NCBI RefSeq assembly: GCF_013170825.1
Contig: NZ_CP033365.1
Span: 1,934,001 to 1,998,000 of the forward strand
Reading direction: 5' to 3'
Origin: Mesorhizobium sp. NZP2298
Lineage (GTDB): Bacteria; Pseudomonadota; Alphaproteobacteria; Rhizobiales; Rhizobiaceae
Length of the DNA: 64,000 bases
Position 1 is the first letter of the stretch. Each line of letters starts with the position of its first letter. The notes beneath the pieces are model-generated. The model searched no databases. It was not told the origin of the DNA and saw nothing but the letters and a program-made list of their open reading frames with translations. Shown here in pieces: positions 17,919 through 27,744 of the stretch. The position numbers and the translations under genes were made by a program.

Positions 17919-18806
17919 CTATGCCGCGAAACGCTGCGCTTCTCCGCCATAGTAGTTGACGTAGCGGGCGCCGATCTCCTTGACCGGCATAACCACGAAC
18001 ACGTCAACCGTCGAGAATTCACGGTCGACGACGCAGCCGTCGCCGATGCGGGCGCCGACCCTCAGATAGCCCTTGACCAGAGGCGGCATCGCCGCGATCG
18101 CCGCCTTGGCGCTGACCGCCTCGATCGGCATCAGGTCCATGGAGCAATAGCGCCCGGATACCGCGCGCACATCCCAGGCCGAGTTGGTGCGGCAGTGATG
18201 GGCGAGATAGGTGAGCGCCTCGGCGTGTGCGGCCGGTACTGTGCCGTGGAACGAAGCGCAGCCGGTCATCACGCCGATTTCGTAGTGATTGATGTAGGCC
18301 CAGATGCCTTGCCACAGCGCCTCGATGGTGCGCTTCGAGCGGTATTCAGGCAAAACACAGGAACGGCCGAGTTCGAGAAAACGCTGGCCGGGATGGCGGG
18401 CGATGAGCTTGGTCAGCTCGAATTCGCCTTCGGAATAAAAGCCTCCGGCAGCGGCCGCGATTTCTTGCCGCAGCAGCCGGTAGGTGCCGACGATGCGGCG
18501 ATGCTCGGGGCCGGAAATCGAGTTGTCGAAGACAAGCAGATGATCGCAGAGCGGATCGAACCGATCCGCGTCACGGCGGTCCTGCGCCTGGAACAGATCC
18601 TTCCTGGCGCCAAGCTCATCATAGAAAACCCGATAGCGCACTTCCTGCGCGGCCGCGATCTCGGCCTCGTTGCGGGCAAGCCGCACTTCGAGATTGCCGA
18701 TACGGCCAAGCGCTGCGCCTTTTATGACGGAATCGACATTACGTCCGGCAAGCAAGGCGCTGCTGGCGTTCGGCCGAGTGTCACATTCCGGCATAACTGT
18801 ATGCAC
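17919..18806 (-). CDS. olsB: Ornithine N-alpha-acyltransferase (ornithine lipid synthesis)
   Basis: 295-residue GNAT-fold/hemolysin-like acyltransferase that transfers a 3-hydroxyacyl chain from ACP to ornithine, the first step of ornithine-lipid synthesis. Recognisable blocks are VRYRVFYDELGA, the catalytic-site ELGRSCVLPEYRSK and the C-terminal KGYLRVGARIGDGC. The start is a GTG at 18806, supported by AAGGAG eight bases upstream. OlsA, the second acyltransferase, is not in the window. A PhoB box 52-69 bp upstream of the start fits the known induction of ornithine lipids under phosphate limitation in rhizobia. Confidence 0.9.
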   Translation of the reverse strand: MHTVMPECDTRPNASSALLAGRNVDSVIKGAALGRIGNLEVRLARNEAEIAAAQEVRYRVFYDELGARKDLFQAQDRRDADRFDPLCDHLLVFDNSISGPEHRRIVGTYRLLRQEIAAAAGGFYSEGEFELTKLIARHPGQRFLELGRSCVLPEYRSKRTIEALWQGIWAYINHYEIGVMTGCASFHGTVPAAHAEALTYLAHHCRTNSAWDVRAVSGRYCSMDLMPIEAVSAKAAIAAMPPLVKGYLRVGARIGDGCVVDREFSTVDVFVVMPVKEIGARYVNYYGGEAQRFAA

Positions 18807-18857
18807 GAGTGATTCTCCTTCGAGCCATCCCTCTTGGCACGGGGATACGGTGTAGGT

Positions 18858-18875
18858 GCAACAGGATTGTGACAG
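18858..18875 (-). promoter_or_regulatory. PhoB box upstream of olsB
   Basis: Minus strand reads CTGTCAC-AATC-CTGTTGC, two 7-bp direct repeats with a 4-bp AT-rich spacer, i.e. the 11-bp period of a Pho box (consensus CTGTCAT-N4-CTGTCAT). Five of seven positions match in the second half and six in the first. It sits 52-69 bp before the GTG of olsB, an activator position. Confidence 0.7.
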
Positions 18876-18950
18876 TACCGTGATACGGCGTCGCGGGCAA
18901 TACTTCGTCGGCTGGCGAAAACGGTCAACCGGCTACGTTAGATGAGAAGA

Positions 18951-18996
18951 CATGAAGCGTGTCGCGTCCAGGTGGGGCGCGGCGACGCGCTTCATG
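18951..18996 (-). terminator. Hairpin downstream of the hybrid kinase gene
   Basis: CATGAAGCGTGTCGC at 18951-18965 pairs with the segment ending at 18996 (CGCTTCATG) with one mismatch. On the minus strand it is followed by TCTTCTCATCTAACG. It lies 85 bp after the kinase stop codon and before the olsB promoter, so it likely ends the kinase transcript. Confidence 0.5.
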
Positions 18997-19080
18997 CTCC
19001 CTGTTTCCATGCATGTCCTCCCAGCGAAACCAGGGGTCACTTTTGGTTGACATGCATTGGCCGCGCGCCAGAAAACCGGT

Positions 19081-21369
19081 TCAAGCGGCGACCTGGCCCT
19101 CGACGGCGTTGACCAGCGCATCGGGGTCGAGCGGCTTGGTGACAAAGCCGCTGGCGCCGTGGGCGAGCACCGCATGGCGGGTCTTTTCCTGGCTGTCGGC
19201 CGACAGCACCATGATCGGCACCGGCGGGACCGACGTTTCCTCCTCATGGCGGCGTATCGCGGCAATCGCGTCCAGCCCATCCATGACAGGCATGTGCAGG
19301 TCCATCAGCACCACGTCGAAGCGATGCTTGTGCCCGGCGCTGGTGACGGCCTCGACGGCGGCCTTGCCATTGCCGACCACCTTGACGCGGTGTCCTGCCT
19401 TCAACAGCGTGGCGCGGGCCAGCATGGCATTGATGTCGTTGTCCTCGGCGATTAGCACGGACAGGCCCTGCTGTCGGTCAATCGGGGTGCGAAGCGCCGG
19501 GGCGCGGCACTTTTTCGGCTGTGGCTGCGCAAGCGCCGGTGCATGGCTGGTCAAAAGGACACGCAAAAGTGTTCCTCCGCGCACCGGCCGGGCAAGGAAC
19601 GTCGCGTAGCCACTGGCGCGGAACTCGCCAAGCATGCCGCGGTCCGTCGGCGCTATCAGCGTGACGGCTTCGCAATCGGAAAAGCCGCTTAGGCGCAGCC
19701 GCTTGAGCAGCCTCCCGTCGCTCTCTTCCATGGCCGCGTCGACCAGGAGCACGTCACAGCCGTCGGCCAGGGACGCGGCCTGCGCCACGGTGGCGGCGAT
19801 ACCGGCCGTGCCGCCGTTGGCGCGGATGGTGCGGGCGATGGCGTCGGCCTCGACGGCGTTCCTGGACAGGATCACCGCATGCCTGCCGGCAAGCGCATCC
19901 TGCCGGCCCTGCGGCGCGTCGGTGGCTTCCGTGGCCGGGATTTCGAAGACGAAGTCCGACCCTTGGCCAAGCCGGCTGGAGACCGAAATCGTGCCGCCCA
20001 TGGCAGTCACCAGGCGCTTGGAGATGGCAAGTCCCAGTCCCGCCCCGCCATGCGTGCGCGTGGAGGTGCCGTCCGCCTGCTCGAACTCCTCGAAAATGCG
20101 CTCCATGTCCTCGTCGCGCAGGCCGGGACCGGTATCGGCGATGGTGAAGCAGATGCGATCGCTGGTCTCGGTGCGGGCGCGCGCGATGCTGACCAGCACG
20201 CCGCCGCTGTCGGTGAACTTGATGGCGTTTCCGATGAGGTTGAGCAACACCTGCCTGACCCGGCCCGGGTCGGCGGTGATCATCTGCGGGACATCCGGCT
20301 CGACGTGACAGCCGAGGCCGATATCCTTGGCGAAGGCGCGCGCGGCGAGCAATTCGATAATGTTGTCGGCGATCTCGCGCACCGACATCGGCTGCGGTTC
20401 CGGATCGAAGCGACCGGCCTCGATCTTGGAATAGTCGAGCAGGTCCTCGATCAGGGCGAGCAAGGCACTGGCCGAGGTCGAGATGGCGCCGACATAGGTC
20501 TGCTGCTCCGGCGACAGGCTGGTGTCGGCGAGCAGCCTGGCCATGCCCATGATGCCGTTCATCGGCGTGCGGATTTCATGGCTGACGGTGGCGAGAAAGC
20601 GCGATTTCGCCTGGCTTGCGAATTCGGCTCTTTCGCGCGCGGTGATCAGCGAGGATTCGGCGCGCTTGCGGGCTGTGATGTCGCGAGCGATGGCGCGATG
20701 CGAAACCGCGCCGCTGTCCTTGTCGCGCACCGACAGTTCGATCCACGAGAACCAGCGCGATCCGCCCGGCGTGCGGATGGCGACATCGGTGGAGCTCAGG
20801 CACTCGTGATCGGAGAAGGCGGCATCGGGAACGATGCCGACCTCGATGCCGAGTTCGGCCAGGGTCTTGCCGGCAAGATCGCGATGATCCGCTTCGACGA
20901 GATCGGCGAACACCTTGTTGGCGTAGACGATATTGCCGTCGCGATCGCGATGGATGACGAGATCGCCAAGCGCGTCGATGAGACCGCGAAAGCGCTCCTC
21001 GCTTTCCTGCATTTCCCACATGCGGTCGGCCAGCGTCTCGATCTCGGCGCGGCTACGGGCGGTGGTCTCGTCCAGCAGCACCACGGTGCGATGGACACTG
21101 CGTCTGGCATGCAGATGCAGCGCAAGGCCGGCGAGGCCGGTTGCCAGCAATGCGAGGCTGATGAAGATCGGCGCCCCGGTCAGATGCGCAAGGCCGGCCA
21201 GTATCACGATGGCAACGAAGGTGAGCAGCGGCAGTCCTTCCCGCCTGGCCAATTGCTGCTCGGGCACCAGCGGCGGCGCGGCGATAAAGCGCCGCGCCGC
21301 CGGCGGCGCGGCAACCGCATCGACGTCGTCGCCCTTGCTTGCCTGCTGGCTGTCGGATTCCGCGATCAT
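19081..21369 (-). CDS. Hybrid sensor histidine kinase with PAS and two receiver domains
   Basis: 762-residue inner-membrane signalling protein. Order: two hydrophobic helices (~48-88), a PAS domain (~124-230), HisKA with phospho-acceptor H264 in [10 protein letters not shown], HATPase_c with N-box [12 protein letters not shown] and G-boxes DTGPGL and [11 protein letters not shown], a first receiver-like domain (~497-610), and a complete receiver (~636-762) with phospho-acceptor D690 in MDLHMP and AEDND. The first receiver lacks the usual acidic pair (SRN instead of EDN) and the conserved Lys, so it is degenerate though it keeps an aspartate in LLVDAAM. No partner response regulator is adjacent. 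Stimulus unknown. Confidence 0.92.
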   Translation of the reverse strand: MIAESDSQQASKGDDVDAVAAPPAARRFIAAPPLVPEQQLARREGLPLLTFVAIVILAGLAHLTGAPIFISLALLATGLAGLALHLHARRSVHRTVVLLDETTARSRAEIETLADRMWEMQESEERFRGLIDALGDLVIHRDRDGNIVYANKVFADLVEADHRDLAGKTLAELGIEVGIVPDAAFSDHECLSSTDVAIRTPGGSRWFSWIELSVRDKDSGAVSHRAIARDITARKRAESSLITARERAEFASQAKSRFLATVSHEIRTPMNGIMGMARLLADTSLSPEQQTYVGAISTSASALLALIEDLLDYSKIEAGRFDPEPQPMSVREIADNIIELLAARAFAKDIGLGCHVEPDVPQMITADPGRVRQVLLNLIGNAIKFTDSGGVLVSIARARTETSDRICFTIADTGPGLRDEDMERIFEEFEQADGTSTRTHGGAGLGLAISKRLVTAMGGTISVSSRLGQGSDFVFEIPATEATDAPQGRQDALAGRHAVILSRNAVEADAIARTIRANGGTAGIAATVAQAASLADGCDVLLVDAAMEESDGRLLKRLRLSGFSDCEAVTLIAPTDRGMLGEFRASGYATFLARPVRGGTLLRVLLTSHAPALAQPQPKKCRAPALRTPIDRQQGLSVLIAEDNDINAMLARATLLKAGHRVKVVGNGKAAVEAVTSAGHKHRFDVVLMDLHMPVMDGLDAIAAIRRHEEETSVPPVPIMVLSADSQEKTRHAVLAHGASGFVTKPLDPDALVNAVEGQVAA

Positions 21370-21513
21370 GCGAAACCCTTGCCAGACAGAGATTATGGAA
21401 AATTGCGGCGGATCGTTCGAATTTTAGCGGATAGGGCGTTTTTGCCCCGGTAGCGGCGGATTTGCCACCGGATATGGCAATTCCGTCCGCTGCCTGCGAC
21501 CGGCCAGGCAGGT

Positions 21514-22503
21514 CTACATGTCGACGACGACGCGACCGCGGATCTTGCCGTCGACGATGTCACGCGCGGCATCGATGATGCCGTCGAAGCCGATAGTCGT
21601 GGACAGGCTGGCGAGCTTCTCCAGGTCGAGATCTGCGCCGATACGCCGCCAGGCCTCCAGCCGCACAGCCTTCGGTGCCATCACCGAATCGATGCCAAGC
21701 AGCGAGACGCCGCGCAGGATGAAGGGGGCGACGCTCGACGGCAGATCCATGCCGCCGGCCAGGCCGCAGGCCGCCACGGCGCCGCCATAGGAGGTCATCG
21801 ACAGGACGTTGGCCAGCGTATGGCTGCCGACCGAATCGATGCCGCCGGCCCAGCGCTCCTTGGCCAGCGGCTTGGCGGGCTGGCTGAGCTCGTCACGCGA
21901 AATCACCTCGGCGGCGCCGAGGTTGATCAGATAAGGGCTTTCGGCATTGCGGCCGGTCGATGCAATGACATGGTAACCGAGGCTGGACAGGATGGAGACC
22001 GCGACCGAACCGACGCCGCCAGCGGCACCCGTCACCACAACCGGGCCGCGGTCGGGAAGGATGCCGTGCCGCTCCAGCGCCATGACGCAGAGCATGGCGG
22101 TATAACCGGCGGTGCCGACCGCCATCGCGTCGTGCGCGCTGATGCCATCCGGCAGCGGCACCAGCCAGTCGCCCTTGACGCGGGCGCGCCCGGCATAGGC
22201 GCCGAAATGCGTTTCGCCGACGCCCCAGCCGTTCAGGATGACCTTGTCTCCCTTGCGCCAGTCGGGATTGGAGGACGAAATCACTGTTCCGGCAAGATCG
22301 ATGCCCGGCACCAGGGGCCAGCGGCGGACCACCGGCGCCTTGCCGGTGATGGCCAACCCGTCCTTGTAGTTCACCGTCGTCGCCTCGACCGCGACGGTGA
22401 CGTCGCCTTCCATCAGGTCGGCTTCGGTGAGATCCGTCACGGCGACCGACTGTTTCTTGTCGGCGTCGCGCGAGATGAGGATGGCTTTGAAGGTTTCGGA
22501 CAT
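21514..22503 (-). CDS. acuI: AcuI/YhdH-type MDR reductase (acrylyl-CoA reductase family)
   Basis: 329-residue NADPH-dependent MDR enzyme. Typical YhdH/AcuI blocks are [46 protein letters not shown] and the Rossmann motif [16 protein letters not shown]. Members reduce acryloyl-CoA to propionyl-CoA and detoxify acrylate. There is no DMSP or propionate gene nearby, so the physiological substrate is open. It lies 57 bp after lspA on the same strand and may be co-transcribed. Confidence 0.87.
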   Translation of the reverse strand: MSETFKAILISRDADKKQSVAVTDLTEADLMEGDVTVAVEATTVNYKDGLAITGKAPVVRRWPLVPGIDLAGTVISSSNPDWRKGDKVILNGWGVGETHFGAYAGRARVKGDWLVPLPDGISAHDAMAVGTAGYTAMLCVMALERHGILPDRGPVVVTGAAGGVGSVAVSILSSLGYHVIASTGRNAESPYLINLGAAEVISRDELSQPAKPLAKERWAGGIDSVGSHTLANVLSMTSYGGAVAACGLAGGMDLPSSVAPFILRGVSLLGIDSVMAPKAVRLEAWRRIGADLDLEKLASLSTTIGFDGIIDAARDIVDGKIRGRVVVDM

Positions 22504-22560
22504 CTTTTTCTCCGCGAGCTTGCTTGTCGGTCTGGACTGTGCGGCGACGGCCGCGCGGGG

Positions 22561-23058
22561 TCAATCTTTGGAAGGCTTGGCGTTCGAAGGCTTGGGCTCG
22601 CGCCGCCAGCCGATGAGCTCGTCGAAGACGACCAGTGCCGCGCCCACGGAAATGAAGGCGTCCGCGAGATTGAAGACGGCAAAGGACCAGACCGGCGTGT
22701 GGAATAGGATGTAATCGATGACGTGGCCGTAGACGGCGCGGTCGATCAGATTGCCCAGAGCGCCACCGATGATCAGGGCGAATCCGGTGCGGGCGATGAC
22801 ATGGGCCGATGGCGTGAGGGTGGCGAGGTAGAGCACGAAGGCAACGACCAGTACGGCGATGACCACCAGGCCGGTGTCGCCGAAGGAGGAAAACATCGAA
22901 AAGGCGATGCCGGTGTTGTAGGTGCGAAACAGCGCCAGGAACGGCAGCAGATCGACTTTTTCCTGAAAGGGCAGGCCGGTCTCGACCAGATGCTTTATCC
23001 ACTGATCGAGCGCTATGGCCGCGACGATGAGCAGCGCGTAGGGGGACCATGATCTCAC
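22561..23058 (-). CDS. lspA: Lipoprotein signal peptidase (signal peptidase II)
   Basis: 165-residue inner-membrane aspartic protease that cleaves prolipoprotein signal peptides. Four hydrophobic helices; conserved NTGIAFSMF, the first catalytic Asp in GGALGNLIDR and the second in FAVFNLADAFISVG are all present. The start is a GTG at 23058 with AAGG about ten bases upstream. It begins 13 bp after the stop of the TrmH-family gene, so the two are probably co-transcribed. Confidence 0.96.
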   Translation of the reverse strand: MRSWSPYALLIVAAIALDQWIKHLVETGLPFQEKVDLLPFLALFRTYNTGIAFSMFSSFGDTGLVVIAVLVVAFVLYLATLTPSAHVIARTGFALIIGGALGNLIDRAVYGHVIDYILFHTPVWSFAVFNLADAFISVGAALVVFDELIGWRREPKPSNAKPSKD

Positions 23059-23071
23059 GGGCTGGCAACCT

Positions 23072-23929
23072 TCATTGCTGGTCGGCGATTGGCTCGAGCT
23101 TCAGCGCGCCGCGCCGGATCTCGAACAGCATGATGCCGGTGGCGACGGCGAGATTGAGCGAATCGGCACGGCCTGCTTGCGGGATCCTGAGCAATCGGTC
23201 GCAACTCGCCGCCAGGCTTTCGGGCAGGCCCTGCTGCTCATTGCCCATCATCAGCAGAACCGGCCCACGGGAAAAATCGACCGAGCGGTAATCGACGGCA
23301 CCCTTCAGATGCGTGCCGGCGACCAGGCCTGAAAAACCGCCGCGCCAGGCCAGGAAAGCCTCTGTCGTCGCCTTGGCCACCGGCACGGCGAAGATGGACC
23401 CCATGGTGGCACGCACCGTTTCCACGGAAAACGGATCGGTGGTGTCGCCGACCAGGATGATGCCCTTGGCGCCGACGGCATCGACGGTGCGGATGACGGT
23501 GCCGAGATTACCGGGATCGCGCACCCTGTCGAGCGCCACCCAGACGTCGCCATTGTCGGCGCGGATGTCCTTCAGGGCCAGGAATTTCTGCGAGAAGACG
23601 CCGACCACCATTTGCGGATTGTCACGGCGGGTGATGGCGACAAGCACCTTTTCCGACACTTCGAGCACTGTGCCGCCGGCGGCAACCGTGCGTGCCGCGA
23701 CCTTTTCCACAGCCGCATTGCCGCGCCCTGCCTTGGCGAACACAAGCGTCCTGATCTGCCAGCCAAGGTCGAGCGCATCGATGACCAGTTTCAGCCCCTC
23801 GGCCATGAAGGCGTTCTGCTGGTCGCGGAATTTCTTCAGGGCGAGCGCCTTGATGTCCTTGACAAGCGGGTTGGCGAGGCTGGTGACTTCCTTCACCTGG
23901 CCGGGTGCGCCTGCGTGCCGCTCGTTCAT
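23072..23929 (-). CDS. TrmH/SpoU-family RNA 2'-O-methyltransferase
   Basis: 285-residue SPOUT-class methyltransferase. An N-terminal substrate-binding domain (about 1-110) precedes the knotted SpoU domain, whose three motifs are clear: motif 1 DRVRDPGNLGTVIRT, motif 2 LLMMGNEQQGLP, motif 3 IPQAGRADSLNLAVATGI. It modifies ribose 2'-OH in tRNA or 23S rRNA; the exact nucleotide cannot be inferred. Lies between a class I methyltransferase gene and lspA in a minus-strand cluster. Confidence 0.92.
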   Translation of the reverse strand: MNERHAGAPGQVKEVTSLANPLVKDIKALALKKFRDQQNAFMAEGLKLVIDALDLGWQIRTLVFAKAGRGNAAVEKVAARTVAAGGTVLEVSEKVLVAITRRDNPQMVVGVFSQKFLALKDIRADNGDVWVALDRVRDPGNLGTVIRTVDAVGAKGIILVGDTTDPFSVETVRATMGSIFAVPVAKATTEAFLAWRGGFSGLVAGTHLKGAVDYRSVDFSRGPVLLMMGNEQQGLPESLAASCDRLLRIPQAGRADSLNLAVATGIMLFEIRRGALKLEPIADQQ

Positions 23930-23946
23930 TCAGGACTCCGGGGCAT

Positions 23947-25032
23947 TCAGGCCACCCAACGCGAAAACAATGAGGTCGAAAGCGCTCTGCCGGCGGACTT
24001 TTCACGGATGATCAACTCGCCCGATTCAACCTTGCCGCCCATGCCGGCAAAAGTGTCGCGCATCAAAGCGTGGATGGCGAAGAAGGAGGCGCGGATCGAA
24101 TAGGCGGTCAGCACCACGGCAAGCGGTTTCGGCGTCAGGATCGCGCGGCAGAGATCGGTGAGCGCCGGCAGATCCTCGAACAATTGCCAGACCTCGCCCT
24201 TGGGGCCGCGGCCATAGGCTGGCGGATCGAAAAGCACGATATCGTAGCGGCTGCCGCGGCGCTCCTCGCGCTCGGCGAATTTCACCGCATCGTCGACGAT
24301 CCAGCGGATCGGCTTGTTGCCGAGTCCGGCCATTTCCTGGTTTTCACGCGCCCAGCCGATCGCCTTTTTCGAGGCATCGACATGGGTGACCTCGGCGCCG
24401 GCGCGGGCCGCCACCAAGGAGGCAAGACCGGTGTAGCCGAACAGGTTCAGTACCTTCACCGGTCGCCTGGCCGCCGCGATCAGCCCGGCCATGTGGTCCC
24501 AGTGCGAGGCCTGTTCGGGAAACACGCCGACATGGCGAAACGAGGTGAAACGGCCGAGATAGTCGATGCCATCATGCTTCATCGGCCAGGTCTCGCCAAG
24601 CGGCGTCCTGGGGAAACGCCAGCGGCCTATGCCTTCCTCGTCGGTGTCGCCGGTGAAGATGGCGTCGGCACGTTCCCAGTCCCTGGCCGGCAGGGCCTTC
24701 TGCCAGATCGCCTGCCCCTCGGGCCGCACGATGCGGTAGGGGCCGTATTGTTCAAGTTTCTGGCCGGCACCGCTGTCGAGCAGCGCATAATCGGCATTCG
24801 GCGCCACTTCGAGGATGAGCGGAAGCTGCTCGGCCGGCAGGACGCCGTCACGACGGGCAAGGATGCGCGGCGCCGATTTCGGCGCGGGCTGGCTCTCCGC
24901 TTTCAAGTCACGCGCTTCGCGCGGTCTGGCGTCCGGCCGCGCCGCGCCACGTGCCTCGTGCGGACGCACTTCTCCGGTTCCGCCTTTGGCGGGCGGGCGG
25001 CTGTCGCGGCGTTTGTCGCGAAAAGACTTCAA
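23947..25032 (-). CDS. Class I SAM-dependent methyltransferase (RlmI-like)
   Basis: About 361 residues. The SAM-binding motif I VLNLFGYTGLASLVAARAGA is followed by VTHVDASKKAI and the DPPAYGRG catalytic motif, as in 23S rRNA cytosine/guanine methyltransferases of the RlmI/RlmK group. The N-terminal ~60 residues are basic and Arg/Pro-rich. I prefer a TTG start at 25032 (MKSFRDKRRDSR) with GGAG about ten bases upstream; a GTG at 25107 is in frame but its ribosome site would touch the start codon. It is 17 bp upstream of the SpoU-family gene, forming an RNA-modification/lspA operon. Confidence 0.82.
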   Translation of the reverse strand: MKSFRDKRRDSRPPAKGGTGEVRPHEARGAARPDARPREARDLKAESQPAPKSAPRILARRDGVLPAEQLPLILEVAPNADYALLDSGAGQKLEQYGPYRIVRPEGQAIWQKALPARDWERADAIFTGDTDEEGIGRWRFPRTPLGETWPMKHDGIDYLGRFTSFRHVGVFPEQASHWDHMAGLIAAARRPVKVLNLFGYTGLASLVAARAGAEVTHVDASKKAIGWARENQEMAGLGNKPIRWIVDDAVKFAEREERRGSRYDIVLFDPPAYGRGPKGEVWQLFEDLPALTDLCRAILTPKPLAVVLTAYSIRASFFAIHALMRDTFAGMGGKVESGELIIREKSAGRALSTSLFSRWVA

Positions 25033-25167
25033 GCGGGGGCATCTCCGAGCGGCGTGCCGCTTTTGGCATAGGGCAACCAGCTTCGCAACCAAGTCCGCCG
25101 CTGCCACCTCTCCTGTTCATGTCGGTCAGAGATGGACCGATGTCAAAGAAACAGGCAAATCTGCTGG

Positions 25168-25857
25168 ATGTCCCGCTCCGAACGCCTCCTCGACCTCATC
25201 CAGTGCTTGCGCCGACACCGCCGGCCGGTGAGCGGACAGGCGCTGGCCGATGAGCTCGGGATTTCCATTCGAACGCTGTACCGCGACATCGCCACGCTGC
25301 AGGGGCAGGGCGCGCCGATCGAGGGGGAGGCAGGCCTGGGCTATGTGCTCAAGCCCGGCTTCATGCTGCCGCCGCTGATGTTCAGCGACGACGAGATCGA
25401 GGCGATCGTGCTAGGCTCGCGCTGGGTCGCCAAGCAGCCGGACCAGCGCCTCTCGGCCGCAGCCGCCAATGCGCAGGCCAAGATCGCGGCCGTGCTGCCG
25501 GATGATTTGCGTGAGGATCTCGACGCCTCCACCCTGCTGGTCGGGCCGACGGCGCACGCCATGGAGGGCATTGATCTCGGCACGGTGCGGCAGGCCATCC
25601 GCAACGAGCGAAAACTCGGCTTTCTCTACCGCGACGCCGGCGGTGTGGCCTCGCAACGTGTCGTCTGGCCATTCGCGCTCGGTTTCTTCGACAAGGTGCG
25701 GGTGGTGGTGGCGTGGTGCGAGATGCGGCAGGATTTCCGGCATTTTCGCACCGATCGCATATCCGGCCTCAACCCCATCGATACGCGCTATCCGCGCCGC
25801 CGCCAGGTGCTGCTCATGGAATGGCGGGCGACGCTCGACAAGCCGCGCGGGTCATGA
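25168..25857 (+). CDS. YafY-type HTH/WYL-domain transcriptional regulator
   Basis: 229-residue regulator. N-terminal HTH_11 (SERLLDLIQCLRRHRRPVSG and the recognition helix ISIRTLYRDIATLQ) is followed by a WYL ligand-sensing domain (about 130-215) with the FLYRDAGG and RVVWPFALGFF segments. ATG 25168 gives the canonical MSRSERLLDLIQ start; the frame is open back to 25132. It is followed by VOC and EVE genes in the same direction, which it may control; YafY-VOC pairs are common in rhizobia. Confidence 0.9.
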   Translation: MSRSERLLDLIQCLRRHRRPVSGQALADELGISIRTLYRDIATLQGQGAPIEGEAGLGYVLKPGFMLPPLMFSDDEIEAIVLGSRWVAKQPDQRLSAAAANAQAKIAAVLPDDLREDLDASTLLVGPTAHAMEGIDLGTVRQAIRNERKLGFLYRDAGGVASQRVVWPFALGFFDKVRVVVAWCEMRQDFRHFRTDRISGLNPIDTRYPRRRQVLLMEWRATLDKPRGS

Positions 25858-25930
25858 GGCTACTGCCAGAATCTGACAGTAGCCTATTCTAGGTTCGGCG
25901 CATCGAAACGCTGGACCGCGGAGAGTACAC

Positions 25931-26311
25931 ATGACCACCCCGAATCTCGTCATCCTCTATGTCGACCAGCCGCTGCGAAGCGGTGCCTTCTACAGCGCGC
26001 TGCTTGGTCGCGAGCCGGTCGAAAGCGCGCCGACCTTCGTGCTGTTCGTGCTCGACAACGGCTTCAAGCTCGGCCTCTGGTCGCGTCATACCGTGGAGCC
26101 GGCGGCGAAAGCGGCGGGTGGCGGCGCTGAGATCGTGTTTGCACTGGAGGCGCCGGAAGCGGTCGACGCCATCCATGCCGAGTGGTCGGGGCGTGGCTTG
26201 AAGATCCTGCAGGCGCCGACCGACATGGATTTCGGCCGCACTTTCGTTGCGCTCGATCCCGACAATCACCGCTTGCGTGTCTACTGGCTTTCGGATGGGG
26301 AACAAAAATGA
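25931..26311 (+). CDS. VOC-family (glyoxalase/bleomycin-resistance-like) protein
   Basis: 126-residue two-beta-alpha-beta-beta-beta module protein beginning [22 protein letters not shown]. Such proteins bind metal and act as glyoxalases, dioxygenases or antibiotic-binding proteins; specific metal ligands were not assigned. It ends [11 protein letters not shown], and its TGA overlaps the ATG of the next gene (ATGA), showing coupling with the EVE protein. Confidence 0.85.
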   Translation: MTTPNLVILYVDQPLRSGAFYSALLGREPVESAPTFVLFVLDNGFKLGLWSRHTVEPAAKAAGGGAEIVFALEAPEAVDAIHAEWSGRGLKILQAPTDMDFGRTFVALDPDNHRLRVYWLSDGEQK

Positions 26312-26745
26312 GCGCGTACTGGATCGCAGTGGCGTCGGCGGAACATGTCCGGCGCGGCCGCAGGGACGGCTTCATGCAGGTCAATCATGGCAAGGCAGCG
26401 CCGTTGCGTCGTGTCAAGCCCGGCGATGGTGTCATCTACTATTCGCCGACCACCGTTTTGGGCGAAAAGGACGGTCTGCAGGCTTTCACCGCAATCGGCA
26501 CCGTGCGGGAAGGAGAGCCCTATCAAGGCGAAATGGGCGGCGGCTTCACGCCGTTCCGCCGCGACGTCGAGTGGATGGCGGCTGAAGAAGCGCCGATCAA
26601 GCCGCTGCTCGACCGGCTGGACTTCACCGCCGGCAAGGCGAACTGGGGATATCAGCTGCGCTTCGGCCTGTTCGAGGTCACCGATCACGATTTTCGTCTG
26701 ATCGCCGATGCGATGGGTGCCGAAATGCGGAGGACGATGAGCTAG
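26308..26745 (+). CDS. EVE-domain protein (PUA-like fold)
   Basis: 145-residue single-domain protein. The start [16 protein letters not shown], the [13 protein letters not shown] block and the [15 protein letters not shown] segment match the EVE/UPF0310 family, whose PUA-like fold binds modified nucleobases in DNA or RNA. Function in this context unknown. Coupled to the VOC gene by a 4-bp overlap; its stop codon overlaps the stop of the convergent ornithine cyclodeaminase-like gene. Confidence 0.87.
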   Translation: MSAYWIAVASAEHVRRGRRDGFMQVNHGKAAPLRRVKPGDGVIYYSPTTVLGEKDGLQAFTAIGTVREGEPYQGEMGGGFTPFRRDVEWMAAEEAPIKPLLDRLDFTAGKANWGYQLRFGLFEVTDHDFRLIADAMGAEMRRTMS

Positions 26746-27707
26746 GCCTTCAGCGCGTTATAAACGGCAATGCCAGCGGCAAGGTCCTCCAGTGCCGCGC
26801 CAACCGACTTGAACAGCGTGATCTCGTCAGGGCTCCCGCGGCCTTTCCTCTGGCCGCGCGCTAGTTCGTGCAAATCGGCGACGATGGCGTCCGGCTTCAG
26901 CAGGCCGGAGGCCAGTGGCTGGACGATGTCGCCGGCTTCCTTGGTGGCGCCGGCGCGGGTGTCGACATAGACCCGGGCACGGGCGATCGCGTCATCATCG
27001 CTTTCGCGCATTGTCGGGGTGAAGCCGCCGACCAGGTCGACATGGGTTCCAGGCCGTAGCAGCGCGCCCTTGATCAGCGGCGTGGTGGTGATTGTCGCCG
27101 AGGAGACGATGTCGGCCTGGCCAAGCTCGGCATCAAGGTCGGTCGCGGCGCTGGCGGCGAAGCCTTCGGCGCACAAATCGGCCGCGACTTTCTCAGCGTT
27201 GGCGGGGGTGCGGTTCCAGATGCGGATGCTTTTTATCGGCCGCACCGCCGAATGCGCCCTGGCGAGGAACGGCGACAGGGCGCCAGCACCGATCACAAGC
27301 AGCCGCGAGGCATCGTCGCGGGCGAGGTAGGACGCCGCCAGTGCCGAAGCACAAGCCGTGCGCCACTGAGTCAGGCGCTGGCCGTCGACCACGGCTTCCG
27401 GTTCGCCGGTGCTGCCGTTGAGCAGGAGATAGAGCCCCATCACGGCGGGCTTGCCGATGGCGTTGTTGTCGGGTGAGACGGTGACGATCTTGACGCCGAT
27501 ATGGCCACCGGAAGACGTGCCGGCGGCGTTGAAATCGGTCCATGCCGGCATCAGCAGCAGGGTCGAGGCCTCGCCGTCGGGCCGTTCGACCGCGTGATGA
27601 TGCCTGACGGGCTGTACCGCCCCGTCACGGAAAGCCGCGCGCAACGTCTCGACCAGTCCGGGAAAGGTCAGCGCACGGTCGACCTTGGCGGCCGAAATGG
27701 TCAGCAT
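26742..27707 (-). CDS. Ornithine cyclodeaminase/mu-crystallin family protein
   Basis: 321-residue NAD(P)-dependent enzyme. Family blocks seen: [21 protein letters not shown], the catalytic-region [20 protein letters not shown] and the Rossmann motif [17 protein letters not shown]. Members convert ornithine to proline or reduce cyclic imino acids (delta-1-pyrroline/piperideine-2-carboxylate). Substrate unassigned. It is 37 bp after lapA on the same strand, so it may be the last gene of the sppA-ihfB-lapA transcript. Confidence 0.87.
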   Translation of the reverse strand: MLTISAAKVDRALTFPGLVETLRAAFRDGAVQPVRHHHAVERPDGEASTLLLMPAWTDFNAAGTSSGGHIGVKIVTVSPDNNAIGKPAVMGLYLLLNGSTGEPEAVVDGQRLTQWRTACASALAASYLARDDASRLLVIGAGALSPFLARAHSAVRPIKSIRIWNRTPANAEKVAADLCAEGFAASAATDLDAELGQADIVSSATITTTPLIKGALLRPGTHVDLVGGFTPTMRESDDDAIARARVYVDTRAGATKEAGDIVQPLASGLLKPDAIVADLHELARGQRKGRGSPDEITLFKSVGAALEDLAAGIAVYNALKA

Positions 27708-27744
27708 GAAAAGCTCCGTGGAAGGAAAGGCGCCGGCAGGCCGT

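Noticed and set aside
19879-21453. 524-codon plus-strand frame opposite the hybrid kinase
   Set aside because: Shadow frame rich in Gly/Arg/Asp; the minus strand carries complete kinase motifs.
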